NCBI GenBank assembly: GCA_963746805.1
Contig: CAVVCQ010000008.1
Coordinates: 620,001 to 684,000, forward strand
DNA length: 64,000 bases
From: DATHTC01 sp963746805
GTDB taxonomy: Bacteria; Actinomycetota; Thermoleophilia; Gaiellales; Gaiellaceae
Direction: 5' to 3'
The notes below the pieces were generated by a model. It was not told the DNA's origin, made no database searches, and worked only from the letters and a program-made list of their open reading frames with translations. Below are positions 35,751-44,495 of the stretch, one piece after another (the stretch's first letter is position 1; every line of letters starts with the position of its first letter). The position numbers were made by a program, and so were the translations under genes.

Positions 35751-36147
35751 TCCGAACTCGCTGCCCACACAGACGTTCGACTGGGGCTCGATCAAGTGGC
35801 TCGTCTCGCCCGACTCGGAGACCGGCGCCGGGCTCACGCTCGGCGAGGTCGTGCTCCTGCCCGGGAAGGGCCACGACCGGCACAACCACCCCGAGTCGGA
35901 GGAGGTGCTCTACGTCCTCTCCGGCGAGGGCGAGCAGATGGTCGCCGACGAGGAGCCGTTCCCGGTGCAAGCCGGCTCGACGATCTACGTCCCGACGGCC
36001 GTCTTCCACTCGACGCAAAACACCGGCTGGCAGCCGATGCGGCTGCTCGCGCTCTACAACCCGGCCGGCGCCGAGAAGGCGCTCGCGGGGCTGCCCGACT
36101 TCCGCGAGGAGCCGGCGGGGACGATCCCCGGCTGGAGCCGCGCGTGA
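35737..36147 (+). CDS. Single-domain cupin
   Basis: 136 residues with the two cupin motifs: GHDRHNHPESEEVLYVLSGEG supplies two His and one Glu metal ligands, and IYVPTAVFHSTQNTG the third His. The start VDPNSLPTQTFDWGSIKWLV resembles cupins found with sugar catabolism genes. GTG at 35737 is preceded by GGGGAGG and overlaps the TIM-barrel gene by 14 bases. Possibly a metal-dependent isomerase or a sensor of the pathway substrate; no specific reaction can be assigned. Confidence 0.8.
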   Translation: MPAVDPNSLPTQTFDWGSIKWLVSPDSETGAGLTLGEVVLLPGKGHDRHNHPESEEVLYVLSGEGEQMVADEEPFPVQAGSTIYVPTAVFHSTQNTGWQPMRLLALYNPAGAEKALAGLPDFREEPAGTIPGWSRA

Positions 36148-37553
36148 CCTCAACCGCACTTCCGGAGCTCGTGCGCGAGCTGGAGGCGGCGCTGACCAAC
36201 GGCACGGTCGTCACCGACGGCCTCGAGGAGTACGCAGCGGACACGTACTGGAAGGCTGTCGCCGCACGGGCCGCGGGATCTCCCCTGGGCGTGCCGGACG
36301 TCGTCGTACGCGCCTCGTCGGAGGACGACGTCGTCTCGGCGATCGAGGTCGCCAATCGGCTCGGCGTTCCCGTGGTCCCGCGGGGCGGCGGCTCGGGCAG
36401 CCAGGGCGGCGCCGTGCCCACGGAGGGCGGGATCGTGCTCGACCTGACGGGCCTCGACCGGATCGTCGACGTGGACGAGACGTCCCTCACCGTGACGGCC
36501 GAGGCGGGAGTGAACGGCCTGCGGCTGGAGCAGGAGCTGAACGCCCGCGGGCTGATGCTGCCGCACTACCCCGCCTCGGTCGACCTGGCCACGGTCGGCG
36601 GCTACGTCGCGGCCCGCGGCTCGGGCGTCCTCTCGACGCGGTACGGCAAGATCGAGGACCTGCTGCTGTCGCTGCGCGTGGTGCTCCCGACCGGCGAGGT
36701 CGTGGACACGGTCCCGGTCCCCCGCCACGCCGTCGGCCCCGAGCTGACGCAGCTCTTCGTCGGCTCTGAGGGCACGCTCGGTGTGATCACTCGCGCCACC
36801 CTGCTGCTCGTCCCCCTGCCGGCGAAGCGGCGTTTCGAGGCCGTCTCGTTCGCCGACGTGAGCACGGGCATCACCACTGTCCGAGCCGCGATCGCGCGCG
36901 GCCTGCGCCCCTCCGTCGTACGCCTCTACGACGAGGTCGCGACCCGGCAGACGCTCGGCCCGGTCGTCCGCGAGGAACTCGACGGCGCCACGGCCGTCCT
37001 CGCGTTCGAGGGCGAGCCGGCCGTCGCCGACGCGGAGGCCGAGGCGATGCTGGCGCTCGCCCGCGACGCCGGCGCGCGCGTGCTCGACGGCAGCCTCGGT
37101 GAGACCTGGTGGAGCCGCCGCTACGAGTTCTACAAGCCGCCGCACCATCCGACGCTGCCGTCGATCTGGGGCACGATCGAGGCGGTCGCGACCTACGCGC
37201 GCATCGAGGAGGTCTACGCCGCCGTTCGCGCGGCGATGCGGCCGTACGAGGCGGACGGGCTGACGATGAAGATTCACCTCAGCCACTGGTATCCGTGGGG
37301 GACGATGCTCTACGGCCGCTTCGTCGTCCCCGACGGCGGCCCGGACGCGCTCGCGCTCCACGACCGGATCTGGGACGACGGCGTGCGCGCCATCCTCGGT
37401 GCGGGCGGCGTCATGAACGACCACCACGGCGTCGGGCTGAAGCTCGCTCCGTACATGCGCGCACAGCACGGGGCCGCGCTCGACCCGCTGCGACGGATCA
37501 AGGAGGTGCTCGACCCGAACCGGATCATGAACCCCGGCAAGCTCGATCTCTGA
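36144..37553 (+). CDS. FAD-linked oxidase with AGPS-like features
   Basis: A 469-residue flavoprotein. The FAD domain shows VVVRASSEDDVVSAIEVA, PVVPRGGGSGSQGGA and LATVGGYVAARGSGVLSTRYG; the cap domain has RRYEFYKPPHHPTLP, HLSHWYPWGTMLYGRF and NDHHGVGLKLAPYM, closer to alkyldihydroxyacetonephosphate-synthase-like members than to classic glycolate oxidase. It ends LDPNRIMNPGKLDL as the family does. It would oxidise a hydroxy group of the pathway compound, or join two substrates if truly AGPS-like. GTG overlaps the cupin stop (GTGA). Only distantly similar to the oxidase at 26963. Confidence 0.85.
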   Translation: MTSTALPELVRELEAALTNGTVVTDGLEEYAADTYWKAVAARAAGSPLGVPDVVVRASSEDDVVSAIEVANRLGVPVVPRGGGSGSQGGAVPTEGGIVLDLTGLDRIVDVDETSLTVTAEAGVNGLRLEQELNARGLMLPHYPASVDLATVGGYVAARGSGVLSTRYGKIEDLLLSLRVVLPTGEVVDTVPVPRHAVGPELTQLFVGSEGTLGVITRATLLLVPLPAKRRFEAVSFADVSTGITTVRAAIARGLRPSVVRLYDEVATRQTLGPVVREELDGATAVLAFEGEPAVADAEAEAMLALARDAGARVLDGSLGETWWSRRYEFYKPPHHPTLPSIWGTIEAVATYARIEEVYAAVRAAMRPYEADGLTMKIHLSHWYPWGTMLYGRFVVPDGGPDALALHDRIWDDGVRAILGAGGVMNDHHGVGLKLAPYMRAQHGAALDPLRRIKEVLDPNRIMNPGKLDL

Positions 37554-37569
37554 CGAGGAGGACGAACCG

Positions 37570-38490
37570 ATGGCACTGAAGGTGTCGATGCACAACTGGA
37601 TGCGGCCCGAGCCGATCGAGACGACGATCTCGCGGCTGGCGAGCGCGGGCTACGACGGGATCGAGATCGCGGGCGAGCCGGCGGTCTACGACGTCGCGCA
37701 GGTGCGCTCGCTGCTCGAGGAGAACGGGCTCGAGTGCTGGGGCTCCGTCACGATCATGGTCGGCGGCCGCGACCTGTTGCACGAGGACCGCTACGTCCGG
37801 ATCGGCTCGATCCAGTACTGCAAGGACACGATCGACCTCATCGCCGGGCTCGGCGGGAAGATGCTCACCGTCGTCCCGTCCACAGTCGGGAAGATCGTCC
37901 CGATGGGCTCGCCCGAGGACGAGTGGCAGTGGGCGATCGACAGCCTGAAGGAGGTCAACGCGTACGCCGAGGACAACGGCGTCCGCCTCGCGCTCGAGCC
38001 GCTCAACCGCTTCGAGACGTACTTCCTGAACCGGCACGACCAGGCGCTCGCGCTCGCGGAGGACGTCGGCGGCACCTGCGGCATCTGCCTCGACATCTTC
38101 CACATGAACATCGAGGAGGCCGACTGGAAGCAGGCGCTCCGGACCGCCGCCGAGGCGGGGAAGCTCGTCGACGTCCACGTGGCGGACAACAACCGCATGC
38201 CGTGCGGCCAGGGCGCGATCGACTGGGCGGACTTCATCGGCACGCTCGAGGAGATCGGCTACGACGACTACCTCACCGTCGAGTTCGTGGTCCCGGTCGA
38301 CCGCAGCCGCGTCTCGCAGCTGACCGAGATCGCCGACGCGTCCGAGGCGGACGCCAGCGTCGGTCTCGAGCAGTTCCTCCGCGACCACGGCACGGGAGCC
38401 GTCCCGGACGCGCTCTACGACCGCTTCGTCAAGGAGTCGATCGACGAGCTGCGGCGGCACATCGGCGCCCGCCAGACGACGCCGGCCTAG
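37570..38490 (+). CDS. TIM-barrel sugar epimerase/isomerase, first copy
   Basis: A 306-residue xylose-isomerase-like TIM barrel (ketose 3-epimerase group). Metal-site segments are RLALEPLNRFETYFLN (Glu), CGICLDIFHMNIEEAD (Asp and His), VDVHVADNNRMPCGQGAIDW (His) and LTVEFVVP (Glu), the classic four. Shine-Dalgarno GAGGAGG lies eight bases before the ATG. In the operon it could epimerise or isomerise a ketose-like intermediate. Product is not readable. Confidence 0.88.
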   Translation: MALKVSMHNWMRPEPIETTISRLASAGYDGIEIAGEPAVYDVAQVRSLLEENGLECWGSVTIMVGGRDLLHEDRYVRIGSIQYCKDTIDLIAGLGGKMLTVVPSTVGKIVPMGSPEDEWQWAIDSLKEVNAYAEDNGVRLALEPLNRFETYFLNRHDQALALAEDVGGTCGICLDIFHMNIEEADWKQALRTAAEAGKLVDVHVADNNRMPCGQGAIDWADFIGTLEEIGYDDYLTVEFVVPVDRSRVSQLTEIADASEADASVGLEQFLRDHGTGAVPDALYDRFVKESIDELRRHIGARQTTPA

Positions 38491-38494
38491 CGCC

Positions 38495-39350
38495 ATGGAG
38501 CTCCGTTCCTACAACCTCGCCGACCTCGGCGCCGCCGGACATCCAGGCGTACCTCGCCGAGAAGGACATCGTGATGGTGCCGATCGCGAGCATGGAGCAG
38601 CACGGCCCGCACCTGCCGCTCGCGACCGACACGATCCAGGCCGACGAGATCACGCGCCGCGCCGCCGAGCGGGCGCAGGTGCTCTACACGCCCTGCGTGT
38701 GGATGGGCTACTCGCCGCAGCACATGTATGCGCCGGGCGCGGGCACCGGGACGATCACCGTCCGCTCCCAGATCCTGCTCGAGCTCTGGTACGACGTCGG
38801 CCGGTCGCTGATCCACCACGGCTTCAACCGGATCGTGTTCGTCAACAACCACGGCTCGAACACGAAGATCTGCGACCCGCTCCTGCGCCGGCTCCGCTAC
38901 GAGACCGGCGCGTTCGTCGTGATGTCGAAGCTCTACGCCGAGCGCTACATGGGGCTGATCGACGGCGTGATGGAGAACCCGCCCGAGGAAACGCCCGGCT
39001 GGCATTCGAGCGAGCTCGAGACCGCGCAGATCCTGGCGTACGACGAGGACCTCGTCCGCATGGACCGCGCGGTCAACCAGAAGGTGAAGAAGCCGGACTG
39101 GTTTCCCGAGGGCTTCGTCAAGCTCGACGGCGCGCCCGACGTCGAGTTCCAGGGGTACCAGTACTTCCTGTTCCCGACCGACCACGAGGACTTCACACCG
39201 AGCGGCGTGATCGGGAACCCGCTGCGGGCAACCGCGGAGAAGGGGCAGCGCACCTACGACCTCTACGCCGAGCACCTGGCCGCGGCGCTCGAGGAGTTCC
39301 AGAAGGCACCGGTGGAGGTGCACACGCGGGAGTGGCGCGAACGCGCATGA
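38495..39350 (+). CDS. Creatininase-family metal hydrolase (frame broken)
   Basis: About 284 residues when a +1 shift near 38540 is allowed: MELRSYNLADLGAA joins to DIQAYLAEKDIVMVPIASMEQHGPHLPLATD. Binuclear metal ligands are visible in ASMEQHGPHLPL (Glu, His), NNHGSN (His) and WHSSELETAQIL (Glu). The family opens cyclic amides or lactam-like rings (creatinine, formamide of riboflavin precursors, mycofactocin peptide). Here it is next to the second Tm-1-like gene with an ATGA overlap. A ring-opening or amidohydrolase step on the pathway compound is a reasonable guess. Confidence 0.82.
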
Positions 39351-40585
39351 CGGACGCGCCCCGGATCGCGCTCATCGGCACGCTCGACACGAAGGGCGAC
39401 GAGATCGCCTACGTCCGCGAGCGGCTGGCGGCGCTCGGGGCCGGCGCCGTCGTGATCGACTCCGGGATCCTCGGCGAGCCCGGCACGGAGGCCGACGTCA
39501 GCCGGGAGCAGGTCGCGCGGGAGGCGGGCAACGACCTCGAGCGGATCCGGGCCGCCGGGAGCCGCGGCGCGGCGGTGGAGCTGATGCTCGAGGGCGTGCG
39601 CGCGGTCAGCCTGCGGCTCTGGCTCGAAGGTCGGATCGACGGCGTGCTCTGCCTCGGCGGCGCGGAGGGCGCGCTGCTCGGCGCGGCAGCGATGCACGCG
39701 CTCCCGGTCGGCGTGCCGAAGCTCATCGTCTCCCCCAGCGCATCGGGACGACGCGCCTTCGGTCCCTTCGTCGGCGAGGGCGACGTGGTCGTCATGCACT
39801 CGGTGGTCGACATCCTCGGGCTGAACCCGATCGCACGGGCGGTGTTCGACAACGCCGCCGCCGCCGTGGTCGGAATGGCGAGGAACGGCAGCGGCCCGGT
39901 GCGGGACCTCGGGGCCCGGACGGTCGGGATCACGATGCTCGGCCACACCACGCCGGCGGTGATGCGCATCCGCGAGGCGCTCGAGGCGGCGGGACACGAG
40001 CCCGTGATCTTCCACGCCAACGGCGTCGGGGGGCCGGCGATGGAGAACCTCGTCGCGGCCGGCGCGATCGCCGGCGTGATCGACTACACGCTCTCGGAGC
40101 TCGCGAACGCCGTGCTCGACGGACTGCACACCCCGCCCCGCGAGCGGCTGCGGACGGCGGGCGCGCACGGCGTGCCCCAGGTCGTCGTCCCGGGCTGCGC
40201 CGATTTCTTCAACCTGGGCGCGCGCGAGACGGTGCCCGAGCGGTTCCGCGGCCGCCGGAGCTACTTCCACAACCCCGTCGCGACGCTCGTGCGGCTCGAG
40301 CCGGACGAGATGGCGGAGCTCGGCCGAACCGTCGCGGAGCGCCTCAACGCGGCGCGTGGCCCGGTGCGCGTGGTCGCGCCGACGCAGGGCTTCTCGCTCG
40401 CCGACGTCGAGGGCGGCGACCTCTGGTACCCCGAGGCGGACGCCGCGTTCCTGGACGAGCTCGGCGCGCAGCTGCGGCCCGAGATCCCGCTCGAGCTCGT
40501 CGACACCCACGTCAACGACCCCGCGTTCGCCGACCTCGTCGCCGAGCGCTACCTCGCGCTCGTGTCGGCGCCGGCGGCGGGCTGA
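39347..40585 (+). CDS. Tm-1-like / UPF0261 ATP-binding protein, second copy
   Basis: A 412-residue paralogue of the gene at 33724. Shared landmarks: IALIGTLDTKGDEIAYVRERL, VLCLGGAEGALLGAAAMHALPVGVPKLIVSP, VIFHANGVGGPAMENLVAAG, YTLSELANAVLDG, FNLGARETVPERFR and VAPTQGFSLADVEGGDLWYPEAD. The glycine loop differs (GGAEGALLG against GGSGGTAIA), and the SMIAVEG region reads SLADVEGG, so the two copies probably bind different ligands. Copy one is paired with the TIM barrel, copy two with the creatininase. ATGA overlap with the gene upstream. Confidence 0.88.
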   Translation: MTDAPRIALIGTLDTKGDEIAYVRERLAALGAGAVVIDSGILGEPGTEADVSREQVAREAGNDLERIRAAGSRGAAVELMLEGVRAVSLRLWLEGRIDGVLCLGGAEGALLGAAAMHALPVGVPKLIVSPSASGRRAFGPFVGEGDVVVMHSVVDILGLNPIARAVFDNAAAAVVGMARNGSGPVRDLGARTVGITMLGHTTPAVMRIREALEAAGHEPVIFHANGVGGPAMENLVAAGAIAGVIDYTLSELANAVLDGLHTPPRERLRTAGAHGVPQVVVPGCADFFNLGARETVPERFRGRRSYFHNPVATLVRLEPDEMAELGRTVAERLNAARGPVRVVAPTQGFSLADVEGGDLWYPEADAAFLDELGAQLRPEIPLELVDTHVNDPAFADLVAERYLALVSAPAAG

Positions 40586-40588
40586 GCC

Positions 40589-41398
40589 GTGCCCGCCGAC
40601 GTCCGCCGGTCGCGGATCCTCGAGCGCATCCAGCGCGACGGCGGCGCGTCCGTGGCCGAGCTCGCGCGCGACTACGGCGTCTCGGCGATCACGGTCCACC
40701 GCGACCTCGAGCGGCTCGCCGCTGACGGCCTGATCGAGCGCGTGCGCGGCGGTGCTCGTCCGGCGGGCAGCGGGTCGAAGCCGATCCAGGTCGCCACCGA
40801 CTGGGCCATGCGGTTGTGGCAGGCCCTGCCGGAGAAGGAGGCGATCGCCGTCCATGCGGCGGAGTTCGTCGAGGACGGCTCGACCGTGTTCCTCGACGCG
40901 TCGACGACGAACCTCGTCCTCGCGCGGCACCTCGAGCGCCACCCGCCGCGATCGCTCACGCTGGTGACGAACTCGCCGGCGATCGCGCTCGAGCTGCAGG
41001 CGCAGCAGATCCACATGGTCGTCGTCCCAGGCGAGGTCGACCAGACGCTGCGGATGATCGGCGGGCGCTGGTCGGCCGAGTTCATTGCCGGGCTCAACAT
41101 CGAGACCGCGTTCGTCTCGGCCGCCGGCGTGACGCTCGAGCAGGGCCTCACCACGACCCGGCGGGCGCTCGCCGACACCCTCCACGCGGCGATGGCGTCG
41201 TCGCAGCGCACCGTCGCGTCGCTCGACTCGACGAAGTTCGGCCTGTCCGCGCTGCTCTCGATCGCCCGCCTCGACGAGCTCGAAGCGCTCATCGCCGACG
41301 ACGGCCTGCCGGCCGAGACGGCCCGCGAGTACGAGGCTGCGGGCGTGAACCTGATCCTGGCCTCGCGCGGCATCACCGCACCTTCCGCCATCCACTGA
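40589..41398 (+). CDS. DeoR-family transcriptional repressor
   Basis: A 269-residue regulator. The N-terminal winged helix (RRSRILERIQRDGGASVAELARDYGVSAITVHRDLERLAADGLIERVRGGA) is typical of DeoR proteins, which repress sugar operons until a phosphorylated sugar binds the C-terminal isomerase-like domain. That domain shows VEDGSTVFLDASTTNLVLARHL and LVTNSPAIALEL, as expected. GTG start four bases after the previous stop. Being inside the operon it probably controls it; no operator was identified with confidence. Confidence 0.9.
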   Translation: MPADVRRSRILERIQRDGGASVAELARDYGVSAITVHRDLERLAADGLIERVRGGARPAGSGSKPIQVATDWAMRLWQALPEKEAIAVHAAEFVEDGSTVFLDASTTNLVLARHLERHPPRSLTLVTNSPAIALELQAQQIHMVVVPGEVDQTLRMIGGRWSAEFIAGLNIETAFVSAAGVTLEQGLTTTRRALADTLHAAMASSQRTVASLDSTKFGLSALLSIARLDELEALIADDGLPAETAREYEAAGVNLILASRGITAPSAIH

Positions 41399-41411
41399 GG
41401 AGGGACGAGAC

Positions 41412-42410
41412 ATGGCACGACCCGTGACGCTCTTCACCGGCCAGTGGGCCGACCTGCCGCTCGCGACGCTGGCCGAGAGGGCGGCCGCGTGGGGCTTCGA
41501 CGGCCTCGAGCTCGCCTGCTGGGGCGACCACTTCGACGTGGACGCGGCCCTGGCGGACGACGCCTACGCCGACGGCCACCGCGAGCTGCTCGCCCAGCAC
41601 GGCCTCCGCTGCCTCGCGATCTCGACGCACCTCGTGGCGCAGGCCGTCTGCGACCCGATCGACGACCGGCACCGCGCGATCCTGCCGCCGGACGTCTGGG
41701 GTGACGGCGACCCCGAGGGCGTGCGGCAGCGCGCGGCCGAGAAGGTGAAGGACACGGCCCGCGCCGCCGCGCGGTTCGGCGTCGACGTCGTCAACGGCTT
41801 CACCGGCTCGTCGATCTGGCACCTGCTGTACTCGTTCCCGCCCAACGACTTCGACTCGGTCGAGGCCGGCTACCGCGACTTCGCCGACCGCTGGAACCCG
41901 ATCATCGACGTGTTCGACGAGGTCGGCGTCCGCTTCGCGCTCGAGGTGCACCCGACCGAGATCGCCTACGACTTCGTCACGACACGGAAGGCGCTCGACG
42001 CGATCGACCGGCGAGAGGGCTTCGGCATCAACTTCGACCCGAGCCACTTCGCGCACCAGTCGCTCGACTCGTCCGCCTTCATCGAGGAGTTCGCCGACCG
42101 GATCTACCACGTCCATGTCAAGGACTCCCGCAAGTACCTCGACGGACGGAGCTCGATCCTCGGCGGGCACCTGAACTTCGGAGAGGCCGGGCGCGGCTGG
42201 GACTTCGTCTCGCCCGGGCACGGCGACGTCGACTTCGAGTCGGTGTTCCGGGCGCTCAACCGCATCGGCTACGAGGGGCCGCTCTCGATCGAGTGGGAGG
42301 ACGCCGGGATGGACCGCGAATGGGGGGCGCAGGACGCGCTCGCGTTCGTGCGGCGCTCCGACTTCACGCCGTCCGCCGTGGCCTTCGACGCCGCGTACGA
42401 GAGGCAGTAG
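41412..42410 (+). CDS. TIM-barrel sugar isomerase/epimerase, second copy
   Basis: A 332-residue xylose-isomerase-like TIM barrel. Metal-ligand segments are RFALEVHPTEIAYDF (Glu, His), FGINFDPSHFAHQSLD (Asp, His), YHVHVKDSR (His) and LSIEWEDAGM (Glu). It is longer than the first copy and in a different subgroup (VTLFTGQWADLPL start, with RKYLDGRSSILGGHL loop), typical of members that sit next to Gfo/Idh/MocA dehydrogenases, as here. GAGGAGG precedes the ATG. Confidence 0.88.
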   Translation: MARPVTLFTGQWADLPLATLAERAAAWGFDGLELACWGDHFDVDAALADDAYADGHRELLAQHGLRCLAISTHLVAQAVCDPIDDRHRAILPPDVWGDGDPEGVRQRAAEKVKDTARAAARFGVDVVNGFTGSSIWHLLYSFPPNDFDSVEAGYRDFADRWNPIIDVFDEVGVRFALEVHPTEIAYDFVTTRKALDAIDRREGFGINFDPSHFAHQSLDSSAFIEEFADRIYHVHVKDSRKYLDGRSSILGGHLNFGEAGRGWDFVSPGHGDVDFESVFRALNRIGYEGPLSIEWEDAGMDREWGAQDALAFVRRSDFTPSAVAFDAAYERQ

Positions 42411-42412
42411 CG

Positions 42413-43579
42413 ATGGCCGAGGAGACCAAGGTCGGCTTCGTCACCATGGGCGCCGCCGGCGGCGGCGGGGACGTGCCGGAGATCGGCGTCGGGATGCTGG
42501 GGTACGCCTTCATGGGGAAGGCGCATGCGAACGGGTACAGGACGCTCGCGTACATGACGTGGCCGCCGCCGCTGCGGCCGCGGCTCGTCTCGATCGCGGG
42601 CCGCTCGGAGGACGCCGTTGCCGAGGCCGCGCGACGCTTCGGCTTCGAGCGCTACGTCACAGACTGGGCGGAGCTCGTCTCCGACCCGGGCATCACGCTC
42701 TTCGACAACAGCGGGCCGAACAACCTCCACGCCGAGCCCTCGATCGCCGCGGCCGAGGCCGGCAAGCACGTGATCTGCGAGAAGCCGCTCGCCCGCACCG
42801 CCGACGAGAGCTACGACGTCTGGCAGCGGGTGCAGGCGACCGGCGTGAAGCACATGTGCGCCTTCAACTACCGCTTCGTCCCGGCGGTGCGGCTCGCGCG
42901 CGAGCTGCTCGAGGCCGGCGAGCTGGGCGAGATCTACCACTTCCGCGGCGCGTACCTCCAGGAATGGGGCGACATCGACGACGAGGTCTGGCGCTTCGAC
43001 CGCTCGCTCGCCGGCTCGGGCGCCCTGGGCGATCTCGGCGCCCACGTGATCGACCTCGCCCGCTACCTCGTGGGCGAGGTCGCCTCGGTGGCGGGGACGA
43101 CGAAGACGTTCAAGGAGGGCCGCGACGTCGACGACGCGTTCGAGGCGGCCGTCGAGTTCGAGAACGGCGCAGTCGGGACCCTCGAGGCGTCACGCTTCTG
43201 CCCGGGTCGCAAGAACGCGTTCACCTGGGAGATCAACGGCTCGAAGGGCTCGATCGCGTTCGACCTGGAGCGGCTGAACGAGCTGGAGGTGCACTTCGTC
43301 GGCTCGGCGCCCGGCGAGCGGGCCCAGGGCTTCCGGCGCGTGCTCGTCTCGGAGGCCGACCACCCGTTCTGGCAGCACTGGTGGCCGCACGGCCACATCA
43401 TCGGCTGGGAGCACACCTTCGTGCACGAGCTCCACCACTTCCTCACCGCGATCCGCGACGACGGCGCCGTGGCGCCGCACGGGGCCACGTTCGAGGACGG
43501 GTACCGCGCCGCCGAGGTGTGCGACGCGATCGTGCGGTCGAGCCGAGTCGGGGCGGCGCGAGCGGTCACGTACCGCTGA
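42413..43579 (+). CDS. Gfo/Idh/MocA-family oxidoreductase
   Basis: A 388-residue NAD(P)-dependent dehydrogenase. Rossmann loop GVGMLGYAFMGKAHANG (about 25-41), CEKPLA with the catalytic Lys, and AGSGALGDLGAHVIDLARYLVG with the conserved Gly/Asp/His are characteristic of inositol-, glucose-fructose- and related dehydrogenases. An N-terminal extension of about 24 residues (VGFVTMGAAGGGGDVPE) precedes the Rossmann fold and is unusual. With the adjacent isomerase it could oxidise a cyclitol or sugar. Last gene of the plus-strand operon; its end overlaps the convergent epimerase gene by 14 bases. Confidence 0.88.
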   Translation: MAEETKVGFVTMGAAGGGGDVPEIGVGMLGYAFMGKAHANGYRTLAYMTWPPPLRPRLVSIAGRSEDAVAEAARRFGFERYVTDWAELVSDPGITLFDNSGPNNLHAEPSIAAAEAGKHVICEKPLARTADESYDVWQRVQATGVKHMCAFNYRFVPAVRLARELLEAGELGEIYHFRGAYLQEWGDIDDEVWRFDRSLAGSGALGDLGAHVIDLARYLVGEVASVAGTTKTFKEGRDVDDAFEAAVEFENGAVGTLEASRFCPGRKNAFTWEINGSKGSIAFDLERLNELEVHFVGSAPGERAQGFRRVLVSEADHPFWQHWWPHGHIIGWEHTFVHELHHFLTAIRDDGAVAPHGATFEDGYRAAEVCDAIVRSSRVGAARAVTYR

Positions 43580-44495
43580 CGCGCCGGAAGTGCGCGACGG
43601 TCGCGGCGACTCCGTCCTCGAGCGGGGTCACCGCGACGTCGCCGACGACCTCGGCGAAGCGGTGCGCGTCGAGCTCCGGCGGGAACGGCAGCGGCGGCCC
43701 GGTCACCTCGATCCGGCCCGCGACCTCCGGGACCGCGCGCTCGATCGCCGCGACGACGTCCTCGGCCGACGCGGTCACGCCCGGGACGTTGACGACGTCC
43801 GCACCGGTCGCGTCCGCCCGCGCCGCGGCCACGAACGCGGCCGCGACGTCCGGCGCGTACTGCAGCTGGCTGCGCCCGCTGTAGGGCAGGACGTAGCCAT
43901 CGCCGCGGGCCGCCGCCTCCATCGCGAGCGTCGGCGCCGACGTGAGCCCCTGGTCGCGGCCCGGCCCGTACACGACGTACGGACGGAGCCCGATGCTCGC
44001 GAGGCCCGTCTCCGCGGCGAACACGCGCGCGGACTCCTCGTTCGCGAGCTTGTACACGCCGTAGTGCGTGTCGGGGTGCCCCGACGGCTCGTCGCCGCCG
44101 TCCGCCGCGGCGAAGGCGGCCGCGGAGCTCGCGTAGACGAACGGCGTGCGGAGCCCGGCCGCGGCGGCCGCCGCGAGCAGCGTCGTCGTGCCGACCACGT
44201 TCACCTGCGCGCCCCGGACCGGGTCGGCGCGGCACGCCGGCACCTGCAGGGCGGCGAGGTGGATCACGTGCGTCGGCCCGCGCTCGAACAGCGCGTGCAC
44301 GTCGTCGGGCTGCGACACGTCCGCCCGGACGAACGCGATCCGGCTGCGCTCCTCCGGCCCGAGCAGGGCGGCGACGCGGCGGTCGTCCGTGCCGGCGTCC
44401 GCGGCGACGACCTCCACGCCCTCGTCGACGAGCTGCCGCAGGATCCACGCCCCGATGCACCCGTAGGCGCCGGTGACGAGGAACCGCTCGCTCAC
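43566..44495 (-). CDS. NAD-dependent epimerase/dehydratase (extended SDR)
   Basis: A 309-residue extended short-chain dehydrogenase. NAD loop GAYGCIGAWI (about 8-17), VYASSAAAF catalytic Ser region and YGVYKLANE with the YxxxK pair are intact. In this setting (beside an FAH enzyme and an aldose-type dehydrogenase) a uronate dehydrogenase or sugar epimerase is possible, but neither can be told from sequence alone. GTG start overlaps the FAH stop (GTGA). Confidence 0.85.
   Translation of the reverse strand: MSERFLVTGAYGCIGAWILRQLVDEGVEVVAADAGTDDRRVAALLGPEERSRIAFVRADVSQPDDVHALFERGPTHVIHLAALQVPACRADPVRGAQVNVVGTTTLLAAAAAAGLRTPFVYASSAAAFAAADGGDEPSGHPDTHYGVYKLANEESARVFAAETGLASIGLRPYVVYGPGRDQGLTSAPTLAMEAAARGDGYVLPYSGRSQLQYAPDVAAAFVAAARADATGADVVNVPGVTASAEDVVAAIERAVPEVAGRIEVTGPPLPFPPELDAHRFAEVVGDVAVTPLEDGVAATVAHFRRVSGT

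Noticed and set aside
38495..40585. Creatininase and second UPF0261 protein as one fusion
   Set aside because: The open frame linking them is the wrong frame for creatininase beyond residue 15; the correct frame stops at 39350, overlapping the UPF0261 ATG.
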